From NCBI RefSeq assembly GCF_029760855.1, contig NZ_SOSI01000007.1, positions 54,243 to 118,242 on the forward strand: DNA of 64,000 nucleotides, read 5' to 3'. The stretch's first letter is position 1. Each line of letters begins with the position of its first letter. The DNA is from Erythrobacter litoralis (GTDB lineage: Bacteria; Pseudomonadota; Alphaproteobacteria; Sphingomonadales; Sphingomonadaceae). The notes under the pieces are model-generated. The model had not been told where the DNA came from and made no database searches. It saw only the letters and a list, made by a program, of their open reading frames with translations. Both the position numbers and the translations under genes were made by a program. Below are positions 17,840 to 25,919 of this stretch, piece after piece.

Positions 17840-18342
17840 GCGTGTTCTGCATCTATGCCCGCGCGGCAAACGGCGCGATCGGGAAGAACGGCACCCTGCC
17901 CTGGCACCTGCCCGCCGATCTGAAGCGCTTCAAGCAGTTGACGATGGGACCGGACAATCAGGGTCTGCCGATGATCATGGGCCGCAAGACCTTCGAGAGC
18001 CTGCCCGGTCTCCTGCCCGGCCGTCGCCACATCGTCCTGACAAGGCGCGAACGATGGGATTCGCAAGGCGCGGAACATGTCCGCTCGGTCGAGGAGGCCT
18101 TGGCGAAAGCAGGCGACGGCGAGGTCGCGGTCATCGGTGGCGCGGCGATTTTCGACGTCTTCCTGCCCCATGCCGATCGGGTCGAACTCACGCAGATCCA
18201 TGCCGATTTCGACGGGGACGTGTTCATGCCGCCGCTCGGGCCCGAATGGGACAATGCGGGGCAGGAGCATTTCGAAGCCGAGGGCGACCGCCCGGCCTAT
18301 TCTTTCATTACCTATCGCCGGATGGGCGAGGTGTCGGCATGA
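17836..18342 (+). CDS. folA: Dihydrofolate reductase
   Basis: 168-residue enzyme reducing dihydrofolate with NADPH. It shows the ARAANGAIGKNGTLPWHLPADLKRFK region with the substrate-binding acidic residue (D28 in the LPADLK loop), MGRKTFESLPGLLPGR for NADPH contact, and VIGGAAIFDVFLP. Length is normal for chromosomal DHFR. It is the fourth gene of the gpmA-purE-purK-folA-ribF run, overlapping both neighbours by ATGA junctions. No thymidylate synthase gene is next to it. Confidence 0.96.
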   Translation: MSVFCIYARAANGAIGKNGTLPWHLPADLKRFKQLTMGPDNQGLPMIMGRKTFESLPGLLPGRRHIVLTRRERWDSQGAEHVRSVEEALAKAGDGEVAVIGGAAIFDVFLPHADRVELTQIHADFDGDVFMPPLGPEWDNAGQEHFEAEGDRPAYSFITYRRMGEVSA

Positions 18343-19268
18343 GGTTCCTCGACCACCGCGAGCCCCTGCCCGAGCCGCTGCGCGGAGCGATCGTGGCGCT
18401 CGGGAATTTCGACGGGTTCCATCTCGGCCACCAGGCGGTCGCGCGCGAGGCGATCGACTGGGCCCATGCTGAGGGCCGCCCCTCGATCATCGCGACCTTC
18501 GATCCCCATCCGGTGCGCCATTTCCGCCCCGATGCCGAACCCTTCCGCCTCACGACACTGGAGCAGCGGCAGGAACTCTATCTGTCCGCTGGCGCCACCG
18601 CGATGCTGGTGTTTCACTTCGACGGCGATCTGGCGAACACGACGGCGGAGAGCTTCGTCGGCGACCTGCTCGGCGAGCGGCTCGGCGCGGCGGGGGTGGT
18701 GACGGGCGAGGATTTCACTTTCGGCAAGGGCCGTGGCGGCAATCGCGAAGTGCTGGAGATGCTGGGCCGCACGGCAGGGATCGAGACCCGCGCCGTGCCG
18801 CCGGTAATGGACGGCGGCGAGCCCGTCAGCTCCAGCCGGGTTCGCGACGCCTTGCGCAGCGGCGATCCCCAGGAAGCCGCGCGCCTCTTAACCCGCCCCT
18901 TCGCCATACGCGGCGTGGTGGAGCACGGCGACAAGCGCGGGCGGACCATCGGTTATCCCACCGCCAATCTCGCGCTGGAAAGCTATCTGCGCCCGAAATA
19001 CGGCATCTACGCGGTGACGGGTCGCATCCTCGCGACCGGCGAAGAGTTGCAAGGCGCCGCAAATATCGGCGTGCGCCCGCAATTCGAACCGCCGAAGGAG
19101 TTGCTCGAACCCTATTTCTTCGACTTTTCCGGCGACTTGTACGGGCAGGAAATCGAAGTCGCCTTCCACCACTTCCTGCGCGGCGAAGCGAAGTTCGACA
19201 GCCTCGACGCGCTGACCGACCAGATGGAACGGGACTGTGCCGAGGCGCGGCGGATGTTGGCGGCCTAG
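18339..19268 (+). CDS. ribF: Bifunctional riboflavin kinase / FAD synthetase
   Basis: 309-residue enzyme making FMN and then FAD. The N-terminal adenylyltransferase domain has ALGNFDGFHLGHQAVAREA near residues 17-35 and the VSSSRVRDAL motif near 164; the C-terminal riboflavin kinase domain begins near 185 and has HGDKRGRTIGYPTANL at about 193-208 and NIGVRPQF near 246. ATG 18339 overlaps the folA stop. It ends in a four-base overlap with the convergent ArsC-like gene. In many alphaproteobacteria ribF lies next to ileS; here it is about 37 kb away. Confidence 0.95.
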   Translation: MRFLDHREPLPEPLRGAIVALGNFDGFHLGHQAVAREAIDWAHAEGRPSIIATFDPHPVRHFRPDAEPFRLTTLEQRQELYLSAGATAMLVFHFDGDLANTTAESFVGDLLGERLGAAGVVTGEDFTFGKGRGGNREVLEMLGRTAGIETRAVPPVMDGGEPVSSSRVRDALRSGDPQEAARLLTRPFAIRGVVEHGDKRGRTIGYPTANLALESYLRPKYGIYAVTGRILATGEELQGAANIGVRPQFEPPKELLEPYFFDFSGDLYGQEIEVAFHHFLRGEAKFDSLDALTDQMERDCAEARRMLAA

Positions 19269-19630
19269 CCCTTCGGGGCGAACACCTCGCCCCACCGGCC
19301 CTCGTCGAACCCGACCAGCACGGCGCCGTCATGCTCGACGACCGGCCGCTTGATGAGGCTCGGCTGCGCCTCCATCAAGGCGATGGCCTTCTCGCGATCG
19401 AGAGCAGCCTTCTGCGCATCGGACAACTTGCGAAACGTCGTCCCGCGCTTATTGAGCAAGGTCTCCCATCCCACCGCATCGTCCCAGATAGTTAGCCGCG
19501 CCTGCGCAGCGCCCTCTTTTTTGAAGTCGTGAAACATGTACGGGACCGCATTGGCGTCCAGCCATTTGCGCGCTTTTCGCACGCTGTCGCAATTGGGAAT
19601 GCCGTAAATTTGGACCTTAGTCACTGTCAT
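19265..19630 (-). CDS. ArsC/Spx-family thioredoxin-fold protein (YffB-like)
   Basis: 121-residue protein with an N-terminal YGIPNCDSVRKARKWLD motif, where C14 is the only cysteine of the usual CXXC/CXXS site, and a C-terminal SLIKRPVVEHDGAVLVGFDEG typical of the ArsC/Spx fold. It best fits YffB, whose members may act as glutathione-linked reductases; no ars genes are nearby, so an arsenate role is doubtful. It is convergent with ribF (four-base overlap). Confidence 0.87.
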   Translation of the reverse strand: MTVTKVQIYGIPNCDSVRKARKWLDANAVPYMFHDFKKEGAAQARLTIWDDAVGWETLLNKRGTTFRKLSDAQKAALDREKAIALMEAQPSLIKRPVVEHDGAVLVGFDEGRWGEVFAPKG

Positions 19631-19754
19631 TCCTTATAGACTCTCCTGCGGCTTTCGGGAGTTGCACTGGAATGCGCAAACCAGAAAGCCGTGTCGGCTT
19701 TCGCATGCCATAGCAAGAAGCGGACTTTCAGTTAGCGACCCCATTGCGGACGCC

Positions 19755-20189
19755 ATGGACTGCGGCCATGCTGCTCCGGTGAACTCTGCGAGTTTGATAT
19801 TCTTGGCCTTATTTTTGGGCTTGGCTGCTTGCTCTCAAGGAAACGAGGAGGGGCGATCTGCCGAAAAGGAAGACCCTACTGGTATTGAAACGGGCAACGA
19901 GTTCGGCGGTGCAGAACCAATAAGCCCGCAAAGTTGGTTTGCGGGATTTAGGTATCCCGAAAATCATTACATTCCTCGCTCGGTTTTGGTCGCTTTTCAA
20001 ATCAATGCCAATGGCCAAGCCATCAACTGCCAAGCACTAAAACCAATCGATATAAAACCAGTTTTTGAAAGTGAAGTCTGTGCGGTGATTGAAGATCGCG
20101 CCAGATTTGAGCCTGCCCGGGACAAGAGTGGTAAATCTCGAGCGACCGAAGCACGGGTCGTAATCCGATTTGAAACAGAAAGCGGATAA
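19755..20189 (+). CDS. Predicted lipoprotein with TonB-C-like domain
   Basis: 144 residues as called. A hydrophobic signal segment (LIFLALFLGLAACS) ends in an LAAC lipobox, so it should be lipid-anchored after export. The C-terminal half reads SVLVAFQINANGQAINCQAL ... CAVIEDRARFEPARDKSG, which resembles the beta-alpha-beta domain of TonB C-terminal/energy-transducer relatives with a disulfide-capable cysteine pair. Start is uncertain: ATG 19755, GTG 19779 or upstream ATG 19662. Third codon positions are far less GC-rich than in neighbours (many TTT, AAA, GAA), suggesting transfer or relaxed selection. No partner genes for TonB are nearby. Confidence 0.65.
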   Translation: MDCGHAAPVNSASLIFLALFLGLAACSQGNEEGRSAEKEDPTGIETGNEFGGAEPISPQSWFAGFRYPENHYIPRSVLVAFQINANGQAINCQALKPIDIKPVFESEVCAVIEDRARFEPARDKSGKSRATEARVVIRFETESG

Positions 20190-20267
20190 AGTCAGCTTTC
20201 CACCCCATAAACCGCCGCTCGACACCGGGATCATTCCCAAGAGGGCGGCTTACTAGGGAAATCCCCT

Positions 20268-20738
20268 TCACCCCTTCCCAAGATGTGCTGCCGTAATCGC
20301 AACCGCCAGCGCATCGGCCGCGTCCGCGCCGGTGATCTTTGCGCCTGGTAGCAGCACGGCAATCATGGCCTGAATCTGCCGCTTGTCCGCCGCCCCGGTG
20401 CCGACCACCGCTTTCTTGACCTCCCGGGCGGCATGTTCGCTTACCGGCAGGCTCGCCGCGCCGCAGGCGGCCAAGACAGCGCCGCGTGCCTGCGCCAGTT
20501 TGAGGGTCGATTGCGGGTTCTTGTTGACGAAAATTTCTTCCGCCGCCGCCCTATCGGGCCGATATTCCGCGATGACCTGCGAAACCGAAGCCTGAAGCGC
20601 CGCCAACCGCTCCGCCATCGGCGCGGCCGGCTTGGTGGGTATCTGCCCGTTGGCGATGTGCGAAAGGCGCGCGCCCTCTGACCGAACAATGCCCCACCCG
20701 GTGCAACTGAGCGAAGGATCGAGGCCGAGAATCAGCAT
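20268..20738 (-). CDS. ruvC: Holliday junction endodeoxyribonuclease RuvC
   Basis: 156-residue resolvase with an RNase-H-like fold. The acidic catalytic set is visible: D7 in LGLDPSLSCTG, E67/E68 in AAEEIFVNKN, and D139 and D142 in TGADAADALAVA. It cuts four-way junctions together with RuvAB during recombination. It follows yebC (16-base gap) as in many proteobacteria, but ruvA and ruvB do not follow: the next 3' gene is on the opposite strand, so they must be elsewhere. Confidence 0.97.
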   Translation of the reverse strand: MLILGLDPSLSCTGWGIVRSEGARLSHIANGQIPTKPAAPMAERLAALQASVSQVIAEYRPDRAAAEEIFVNKNPQSTLKLAQARGAVLAACGAASLPVSEHAAREVKKAVVGTGAADKRQIQAMIAVLLPGAKITGADAADALAVAITAAHLGKG

Positions 20739-20754
20739 GGGTCGCCCGTCGGGA

Positions 20755-21501
20755 TCAGGCGTCCAACTTATTCATTACCTCATCCGGGATCTCGTAATTG
20801 CCCCACACGGTCTGCACATCGTCGTCGTCGTCGAGCGCATCGACCAGCTTCAGTAGCGTGCCGGCCGGGCCTTCCTCCATCTCGACGGTGACGTTCGGCT
20901 TCCACGCCAGCTTGACGTTCTCCGCTTCGCCGAGGCTCTTTTCGAGGTCGCTGGCGACTTGATGAAGATCATCCGCCGCGGTCCAGATGGTGTGGCCGTC
21001 TTCGCCGCTCTCGATGTCCTGCGCGCCCGCTTCCATCGCCGCTTCGAGAACTTTTTCCTCGTCGCCCGCGCTGGCCGGATATTCAATCAGACCGAGCCGC
21101 TCGAACCCATGAGCAACCGAACCTTCGGTCCCCATATTTCCGCCGTTCTTGCTGAACGCGGTGCGGACGTTGGTGGCGGTGCGGTTACGATTGTCCGTCA
21201 ACGCCTCGACGATCAGGGCGACGCCGCCGGGGCCGTACCCCTCGTAGCGCACTTCTTCGTAATTCTCGTCGTCCCCGCCGCTCGCCTTGTCGATCGCGCG
21301 CTGGATATTGTCTTTCGGCATGGACTGCGCCTTGGCGTTGTTCACCGCCAGACGCAGGCGCGGGTTCATGTCGGGATCGGGCATGCCGCTACGCGCTGCC
21401 ACGGTGATCTCGCGGCTGAGCTTGGAAAACAGGTTGGAGCGCTTCTTGTCCTGCGCGCCCTTGCGGTGCATGATGTTCTTGAACTTGGAATGGCCTGCCA
21501 T
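20755..21501 (-). CDS. yebC: YebC/PmpR-family transcriptional regulator / translation factor
   Basis: 248-residue conserved protein starting [20 protein letters not shown] after Met, with [21 protein letters not shown] in the middle and an acidic [17 protein letters not shown] near the end. Family members bind DNA as regulators and some relieve ribosome stalling at proline-rich stretches. ATG 21501 starts exactly at the conserved MAGHSKFKN; the upstream in-frame extension is not conserved-looking. Likely co-transcribed with ruvC. Confidence 0.95.
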   Translation of the reverse strand: MAGHSKFKNIMHRKGAQDKKRSNLFSKLSREITVAARSGMPDPDMNPRLRLAVNNAKAQSMPKDNIQRAIDKASGGDDENYEEVRYEGYGPGGVALIVEALTDNRNRTATNVRTAFSKNGGNMGTEGSVAHGFERLGLIEYPASAGDEEKVLEAAMEAGAQDIESGEDGHTIWTAADDLHQVASDLEKSLGEAENVKLAWKPNVTVEMEEGPAGTLLKLVDALDDDDDVQTVWGNYEIPDEVMNKLDA

Positions 21502-21553
21502 GGGTTTCACTTCGATTTGGTGTGGTGGGTAAGTTGGGGCACGCATTAGCCGC

Positions 21554-22336
21554 ATGACAGACATATCGACAAGCCTCGCGCATGCAGGCAGCCTGCGCGG
21601 CGAATGGCGCAGCTATTTCGCGTTCCTGCGCAGCCCGAAACTGCCGGCCGCACCGACCGGGTTCTCCGGCGCGGCGCTGAAGGACGTCTTTCGGCTGTAT
21701 GCGCTGGATCTGTCGTTCATGGCGGTGCTGCTCGTCGTCGCGACGCTGGCGATTTCGGGCGGGACGGCCATTCCCAAAAACAGCGTCGCCGAGATGCCGT
21801 TCGGCCTGCAAACCGCGCTCGCCATCGTCCTGCTAGCGCCCGTGATCGAGGAAATTCTCTTCCGCAGCTGGCTATCGGGCAAGCCCGGCCACCTGTTTCT
21901 CATTCCGGTCCTGGCGATCGCCGCTCTTTTGGGTCCGGCGCTGGTGCAGTTCGTCGCGTATCAGATCCTCGCGGCGCAGGGCGGCGGTTCCCTACAGGCG
22001 CCCGTCGCCGTTGCCATCGTCGCGGCCTTCTTCATCGCGATCTACGCGGCGGGGCTTTATATGTGGCGGGGACGGCCACCGTATCGCTGGTTCGCGAAGC
22101 TGTTTCCGTTGTTCTACGCGATCAGCACCATCGGCTTCGCGTTTATTCACGTGTTCAACTTTCCCGAAGCGAGCGTGTGGGTCGTCCTGCCCTTCGTGCT
22201 GCCGCAATTGCTCGCAGGCTCGATCTTCGGGTTCGCCCGCGTGCGGTACGGTTTATGGTCCAGCATGCTGCTTCACGCGCTACACAACGGCACCTTCGTC
22301 GCCATCGTGTTCGTCGGTTTGCAGATGAGCAGCTGA
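21554..22336 (+). CDS. CPBP-family intramembrane metalloprotease
   Basis: 260-residue membrane protein with about seven hydrophobic helices. The CPBP (Abi/CAAX protease) motif EEXXXR is seen in [13 protein letters not shown] near residue 100; the second motif is near [11 protein letters not shown] (FxxxH) at about 195 and the third is HALHNGTF near 243. These hold the metal-binding and catalytic residues. Bacterial members serve in protein processing or, in some Firmicutes, bacteriocin immunity; its role here is unknown. Divergent from yebC with 52 bases between starts. Confidence 0.85.
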   Translation: MTDISTSLAHAGSLRGEWRSYFAFLRSPKLPAAPTGFSGAALKDVFRLYALDLSFMAVLLVVATLAISGGTAIPKNSVAEMPFGLQTALAIVLLAPVIEEILFRSWLSGKPGHLFLIPVLAIAALLGPALVQFVAYQILAAQGGGSLQAPVAVAIVAAFFIAIYAAGLYMWRGRPPYRWFAKLFPLFYAISTIGFAFIHVFNFPEASVWVVLPFVLPQLLAGSIFGFARVRYGLWSSMLLHALHNGTFVAIVFVGLQMSS

Positions 22337-22343
22337 GGCCGGG

Positions 22344-22691
22344 CTAGACTTTCACCGCGGTTCCGCTGGCGGACACCATCAGCATCGAGCCGGTATCCCC
22401 GATCACCTCGTAATCGAGATCGACACCGACCACCGCATTGCCCCCGCGCGACGCCGCCTCGGCCTGGAGTTCCTCGATCGCCTGCTCGCGCGCATCGCGC
22501 AGGATGCGCTCGTAACTGCCGGATCGCCCACCCACGATGTCGCGGATATTGGCAAACAGGTCGCGGAACAGGTTCGCGCCGACAATGACCTCGCCGGTGA
22601 CGATGCCCAGATAATCCTGGATCGGCTTTCCTTCGATCGTCGGCGTCGTCGTCACGGTAACTCCGCGCGCATCCTTCCACGGTCCGGGCAT
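22344..22691 (-). CDS. YbjQ-family (UPF0145) heavy-metal-binding domain protein
   Basis: 115-residue soluble protein with [27 protein letters not shown] and [16 protein letters not shown], the two hallmarks of the YbjQ family, which forms pentamers of unclear function. ATG 22691 has a perfect AAGGAG nine bases upstream, so the longer frame is rejected. It follows the SDR gene by 59 bases and may be co-transcribed. Confidence 0.88.
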   Translation of the reverse strand: MPGPWKDARGVTVTTTPTIEGKPIQDYLGIVTGEVIVGANLFRDLFANIRDIVGGRSGSYERILRDAREQAIEELQAEAASRGGNAVVGVDLDYEVIGDTGSMLMVSASGTAVKV

Positions 22692-22750
22692 GTTCGCTTC
22701 TCCTTCAGGCTGACTTTGCGTGTATTGCATAGGCAATACGGCGTGACGGA

Positions 22751-23629
22751 TCAACCGCCAACCACGCTGCCGCCATTGGGATGGAGGACCTGACCCGACA
22801 TGTACGAACTATCGTCGCAGGCGAGGAACAGGAATGACGGTGCGACCTCGTTCGGCTGGCCCGGGCGACCCATCGGTGAGCCCTTGCCGAAATCGTCGAT
22901 CTTGTCCTTCGGCTGCCCGCCGAACGGGTTGAGCGGCGTCCAGATCGGGCCCGGTGCCACGCCGTTGACACGAATGCCGTCGTCCATGAGGTTCTGCGAC
23001 AGCGAGCGCGTAAAAGCCGTTATCGCGCCCTTGGTCGAGCTGTAATCGAGCAGGATCGGCTGCCCTTCGTACATCGTGATGGACGTGCAGTTCACGATCG
23101 TGCTCCCGCGTTTCAGATGCGGGCGGGCGGCCTGCACCATGTAGAACATCGAATAGATGTTGGACTGGAAGGTGCGCTGCAATTGCTCGGGCGTGATATC
23201 GGTCACATCCTTGTCGGGGTGCTGCTCGCCGGCGATCTGGATCAGGCAATCGACCTGGCCGAAGCGGTCGATAGTCTTGGCGACCAGATCGTCGGCCACG
23301 GCCTTGTCGCCGAGATCGCCGGCAAAAGTGAAGGCTTCGGCGCCTTCCGCCTCGCATAGTTCCTTTGTCTTCGCCGCGTCGTCGTCTTCACTTAGATAGG
23401 CGATGGCGACCTTTGCGCCTTCTCGGGCGAACAGCACCGCTGTGGCGCGGCCGATGCCGCTATCTGCCCCGGTAACGATGGCGACCTTGCCCTTCATCCG
23501 GTTCGAGCCGGGATAGCGCGGCTGCCATTCGGGCTTGCGCTCCATCTCGCCTTCGTGGCCGGGCATGCGCGGCTCTTCCGAGATAGGTTCGATGAAGGTG
23601 GCGGTATCGGTTCTCGTGAGGTCGGACAT
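22751..23629 (-). CDS. SDR-family oxidoreductase (YghA / general stress protein 39 type)
   Basis: 292-residue classical short-chain dehydrogenase with an N-terminal extension ([16 protein letters not shown]) typical of the YghA/GSP39 group. The NADP site is [16 protein letters not shown] near residue 53; the catalytic residues are the serine in [10 protein letters not shown] and YSSTK near 194; the C-terminal GGSVVGG matches the family. It should reduce an aldehyde or ketone, often induced in general stress. Substrate unknown. Confidence 0.88.
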   Translation of the reverse strand: MSDLTRTDTATFIEPISEEPRMPGHEGEMERKPEWQPRYPGSNRMKGKVAIVTGADSGIGRATAVLFAREGAKVAIAYLSEDDDAAKTKELCEAEGAEAFTFAGDLGDKAVADDLVAKTIDRFGQVDCLIQIAGEQHPDKDVTDITPEQLQRTFQSNIYSMFYMVQAARPHLKRGSTIVNCTSITMYEGQPILLDYSSTKGAITAFTRSLSQNLMDDGIRVNGVAPGPIWTPLNPFGGQPKDKIDDFGKGSPMGRPGQPNEVAPSFLFLACDDSSYMSGQVLHPNGGSVVGG

Positions 23630-23739
23630 GGATGGGGCTCCGCTGGAAAGGGTTCACCCCATCAGCGAAGCCCGAAGCGGAGCGTTCCGTTACTCGCCAC
23701 GAACGCATCGCTATTCATCGCGAATTTTCGCGCACAAGA

Positions 23740-23973
23740 TCACATACCCAGTGCGGCCTTATAGGTTTCGAGGATCGTTTCCTGCTCGCTCCGGTCGTCA
23801 GGCTTCATTTTCCGCAGGCGAATGATCTGGCGCATGATCTTGGTGTCGTACCCTGTCGCCTTGGCTTCGGCATAGACGTCGCGGATATCGTCGGCGATGC
23901 CCTTCTTCTCTTCCTCGAGGCGTTCGATGCGCTCAATCAATAGGCGCAGGCGGTCGTCGGTGGCTTCGGCCAT
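23740..23973 (-). CDS. gapR: GapR-type nucleoid-associated protein (DUF2312)
   Basis: 77-residue, almost wholly helical protein with [27 protein letters not shown] and [16 protein letters not shown], the DUF2312 family signature (given here in two parts of the chain). In Caulobacter the family member GapR binds over-twisted, AT-rich DNA ahead of replication and stimulates topoisomerases. The basic [11 protein letters not shown] helix fits DNA contact. It is almost alphaproteobacteria-specific, which supports the taxonomic call. Confidence 0.93.
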   Translation of the reverse strand: MAEATDDRLRLLIERIERLEEEKKGIADDIRDVYAEAKATGYDTKIMRQIIRLRKMKPDDRSEQETILETYKAALGM

Positions 23974-24057
23974 CTGTCAGGTCTCTTTCGTTCAATCTGG
24001 AGAATCGGTGGGCCGCTCGTTAGCGGCGCTGAGGGCGCAGGTGAACCGGCCGTGGGT

Positions 24058-24372
24058 TCAATCCTGTGCGTTCTTGGCGACGCTAACCTTCATTCGCTCG
24101 AGCTGTTCCTCGGTCGCAGGGGTCTGGCGCGTCGCCTTCCATTCGTCTTGCGGCATGCCGTGAATGAGTTCGCGCGCCTGCGCTTTGTCGCCTTCGTAAC
24201 CGGCATCGCGGATCCAGTCGGCGAGGCAATTGCGGCAGAAGCCCGACAGGCCCATGAGGTCGATGTTCTGGGCATCGTGGCGATGCTGCAAATGGCGCAC
24301 CAAGCGGCGGAAGGCGTCCGCCGCTACCCGGTCGTCGAGGCCGTCCAGAGGGTCCTGTGTATTCGTAGTCAT
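24058..24372 (-). CDS. DUF1244 domain protein
   Basis: 104-residue soluble protein of the DUF1244 family. The conserved core reads LVRHLQHRHDAQNIDLMGLSG followed by FCRNCLADWI near residues 45-55 with a CXXC pair. Family structures are small helical bundles of unknown function. ATG 24372 has GAAGGA upstream; the long in-frame extension to 24456 is rejected. It is divergent from pyk with 50 bases between starts. Confidence 0.85.
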   Translation of the reverse strand: MTTNTQDPLDGLDDRVAADAFRRLVRHLQHRHDAQNIDLMGLSGFCRNCLADWIRDAGYEGDKAQARELIHGMPQDEWKATRQTPATEEQLERMKVSVAKNAQD

Positions 24373-24422
24373 CGCCGTCCTTCGTATTTGAATTGTCGTG
24401 CGGCGGTGCCATAGCGCGGCGT

Positions 24423-25907
24423 ATGGCTCAACCGTCCACCGTTTCGCTCGACCCACGCGGCCGCAAGGTCAAGATCCTCGCTACCGTGGGACCGGCCAGC
24501 CGCTCGCCCGAAATGCTCGAGCGGTTGTTCCGCGCCGGGGTCGACGCCTTCCGGGTCAATATGAGCCACGGCGAACATGCCAATCATGCCGAGACGATCA
24601 AGGCCATCCGCGACATGGAAGCGCGGTTCGGCCGCCCCATCGCGATCCTTGCCGATCTGCAGGGTCCGAAATTGCGGGTGGGCCAGTTCAAGGACGGCAA
24701 GGCGGTCATCCGCCATTCCGGGCATTTTACGCTCGACCGTAATCCCGAACCGGGGGACGAAACCCGCGTGCAATTGCCCCATCCCGAACTGTTCGGCCTG
24801 CTCGAAAAGGGCCAGCGCCTCCTGATCAACGACGGCAAGATCCGCCTGCGTGTCATTCGGGCGGACGAGAACGAAATCCTGTGCTCGGCCGAGGTCGGCG
24901 GCGTCATCTCGGACCGCAAGGGCGTGAACGTGCCGGATGCCGAAGTGCCAATTCCGGCGCTGACCGACAAGGACCGGCGCGACCTTTCCTTCGCAATCGA
25001 TCAGGGTGTCGACTGGATCGGCCTTTCCTTCGTGCAGCGGCCGGAGGACATCGCGGAGGCGCGCAAACTGATGGGCGGCTACGGCTCGCTCTGCGCAAAG
25101 ATCGAGAAACCGATGGCGGTGCGCCGGCTCGACGAGATCATCGAGCTTTCGGACGGAATCATGGTCGCGCGCGGCGATCTGGGTGTCGAGCTGGAACCGC
25201 AGGAAGTGCCGCCGCTACAGAAGCAGATCGTCAACAAAGCGCGCACCGCGGGCAAGCCGGTCATCGTAGCGACCCAGATGCTCGAGTCGATGATCGAAAG
25301 CCCGGCTCCCACGCGCGCCGAAGTCTCCGACGTTGCGAACGCGGTATACGACGGCGCCGATGCCGTTATGCTGTCGGCCGAAACCGCCGCGGGCGAATGG
25401 CCGGAAGAAGCGGTGACGATCATGCACCGCATTGCGCAGCAGGTGGAAGGCGATGAAGCCTATCTGGCGCGCGTCCGCTTCCTCGATACGCCGCCCGAAC
25501 AGACCACCGCCGACGCCTTGAGCCATGCCTGCATGACCATCGCCGACACGGTGCGCATTTCCGCGATCACCGTCTTCACGGGCAGCGGTTCGACTGCCCG
25601 GCGCGTTGCCCGCGAACGACCGAGCGTCCCGATGCTGGTGCTCACCCCCTCGGTCAAGACGGCCCGCCGGCTCGCCTTGCTATGGGGCGCCCATGCAGTC
25701 GCCACCAAGGACATCGGCAGCTTCGAGGAAATGATCGCCAAGGGCAAACGCATGGCCCTGCGCCATGGCTTTGGCAGCGCGGGCAGCAAGGTGATCGCCC
25801 TGGCCGGGGTCCCCTTCGGCACGCCGGGCGCCACCAATCTGCTGCATGTGGTGACGATTACCGGCAACGAGCTCGACAATTACCAGGATGAGATCGACCG
25901 GGCTTGA
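24423..25907 (+). CDS. pyk: Pyruvate kinase
   Basis: 494-residue glycolytic enzyme moving phosphate from phosphoenolpyruvate to ADP. Residues 14 onward read KVKILATVGPASRSPEML; FRVNMSHGEH is the substrate loop; the active-site signature LCAKIEKPMAVRRLDEI is near residue 224 with the proton-transfer lysine; MVARGDLGVEL binds metal; ATQMLESMI and DVANAVYDGADAVMLSAE follow. The C-terminal domain contains GSGSTARRVARERP. ATG 24423 was chosen since upstream residues of the longer frame are unlike the family. Confidence 0.96.
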   Translation: MAQPSTVSLDPRGRKVKILATVGPASRSPEMLERLFRAGVDAFRVNMSHGEHANHAETIKAIRDMEARFGRPIAILADLQGPKLRVGQFKDGKAVIRHSGHFTLDRNPEPGDETRVQLPHPELFGLLEKGQRLLINDGKIRLRVIRADENEILCSAEVGGVISDRKGVNVPDAEVPIPALTDKDRRDLSFAIDQGVDWIGLSFVQRPEDIAEARKLMGGYGSLCAKIEKPMAVRRLDEIIELSDGIMVARGDLGVELEPQEVPPLQKQIVNKARTAGKPVIVATQMLESMIESPAPTRAEVSDVANAVYDGADAVMLSAETAAGEWPEEAVTIMHRIAQQVEGDEAYLARVRFLDTPPEQTTADALSHACMTIADTVRISAITVFTGSGSTARRVARERPSVPMLVLTPSVKTARRLALLWGAHAVATKDIGSFEEMIAKGKRMALRHGFGSAGSKVIALAGVPFGTPGATNLLHVVTITGNELDNYQDEIDRA

Positions 25908-25919
25908 ACCCGTAGGATC

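Noticed and set aside
19265..19630. Arsenate resistance gene arsC
   Set aside because: The protein has the YffB-type PNCDSVRKA motif and no ars neighbours.
20199..20262. Possible terminator between the lipoprotein gene and ruvC
   Set aside because: Arms ACCGCCGCTC and GAGGGCGGCT pair imperfectly and no T run follows.
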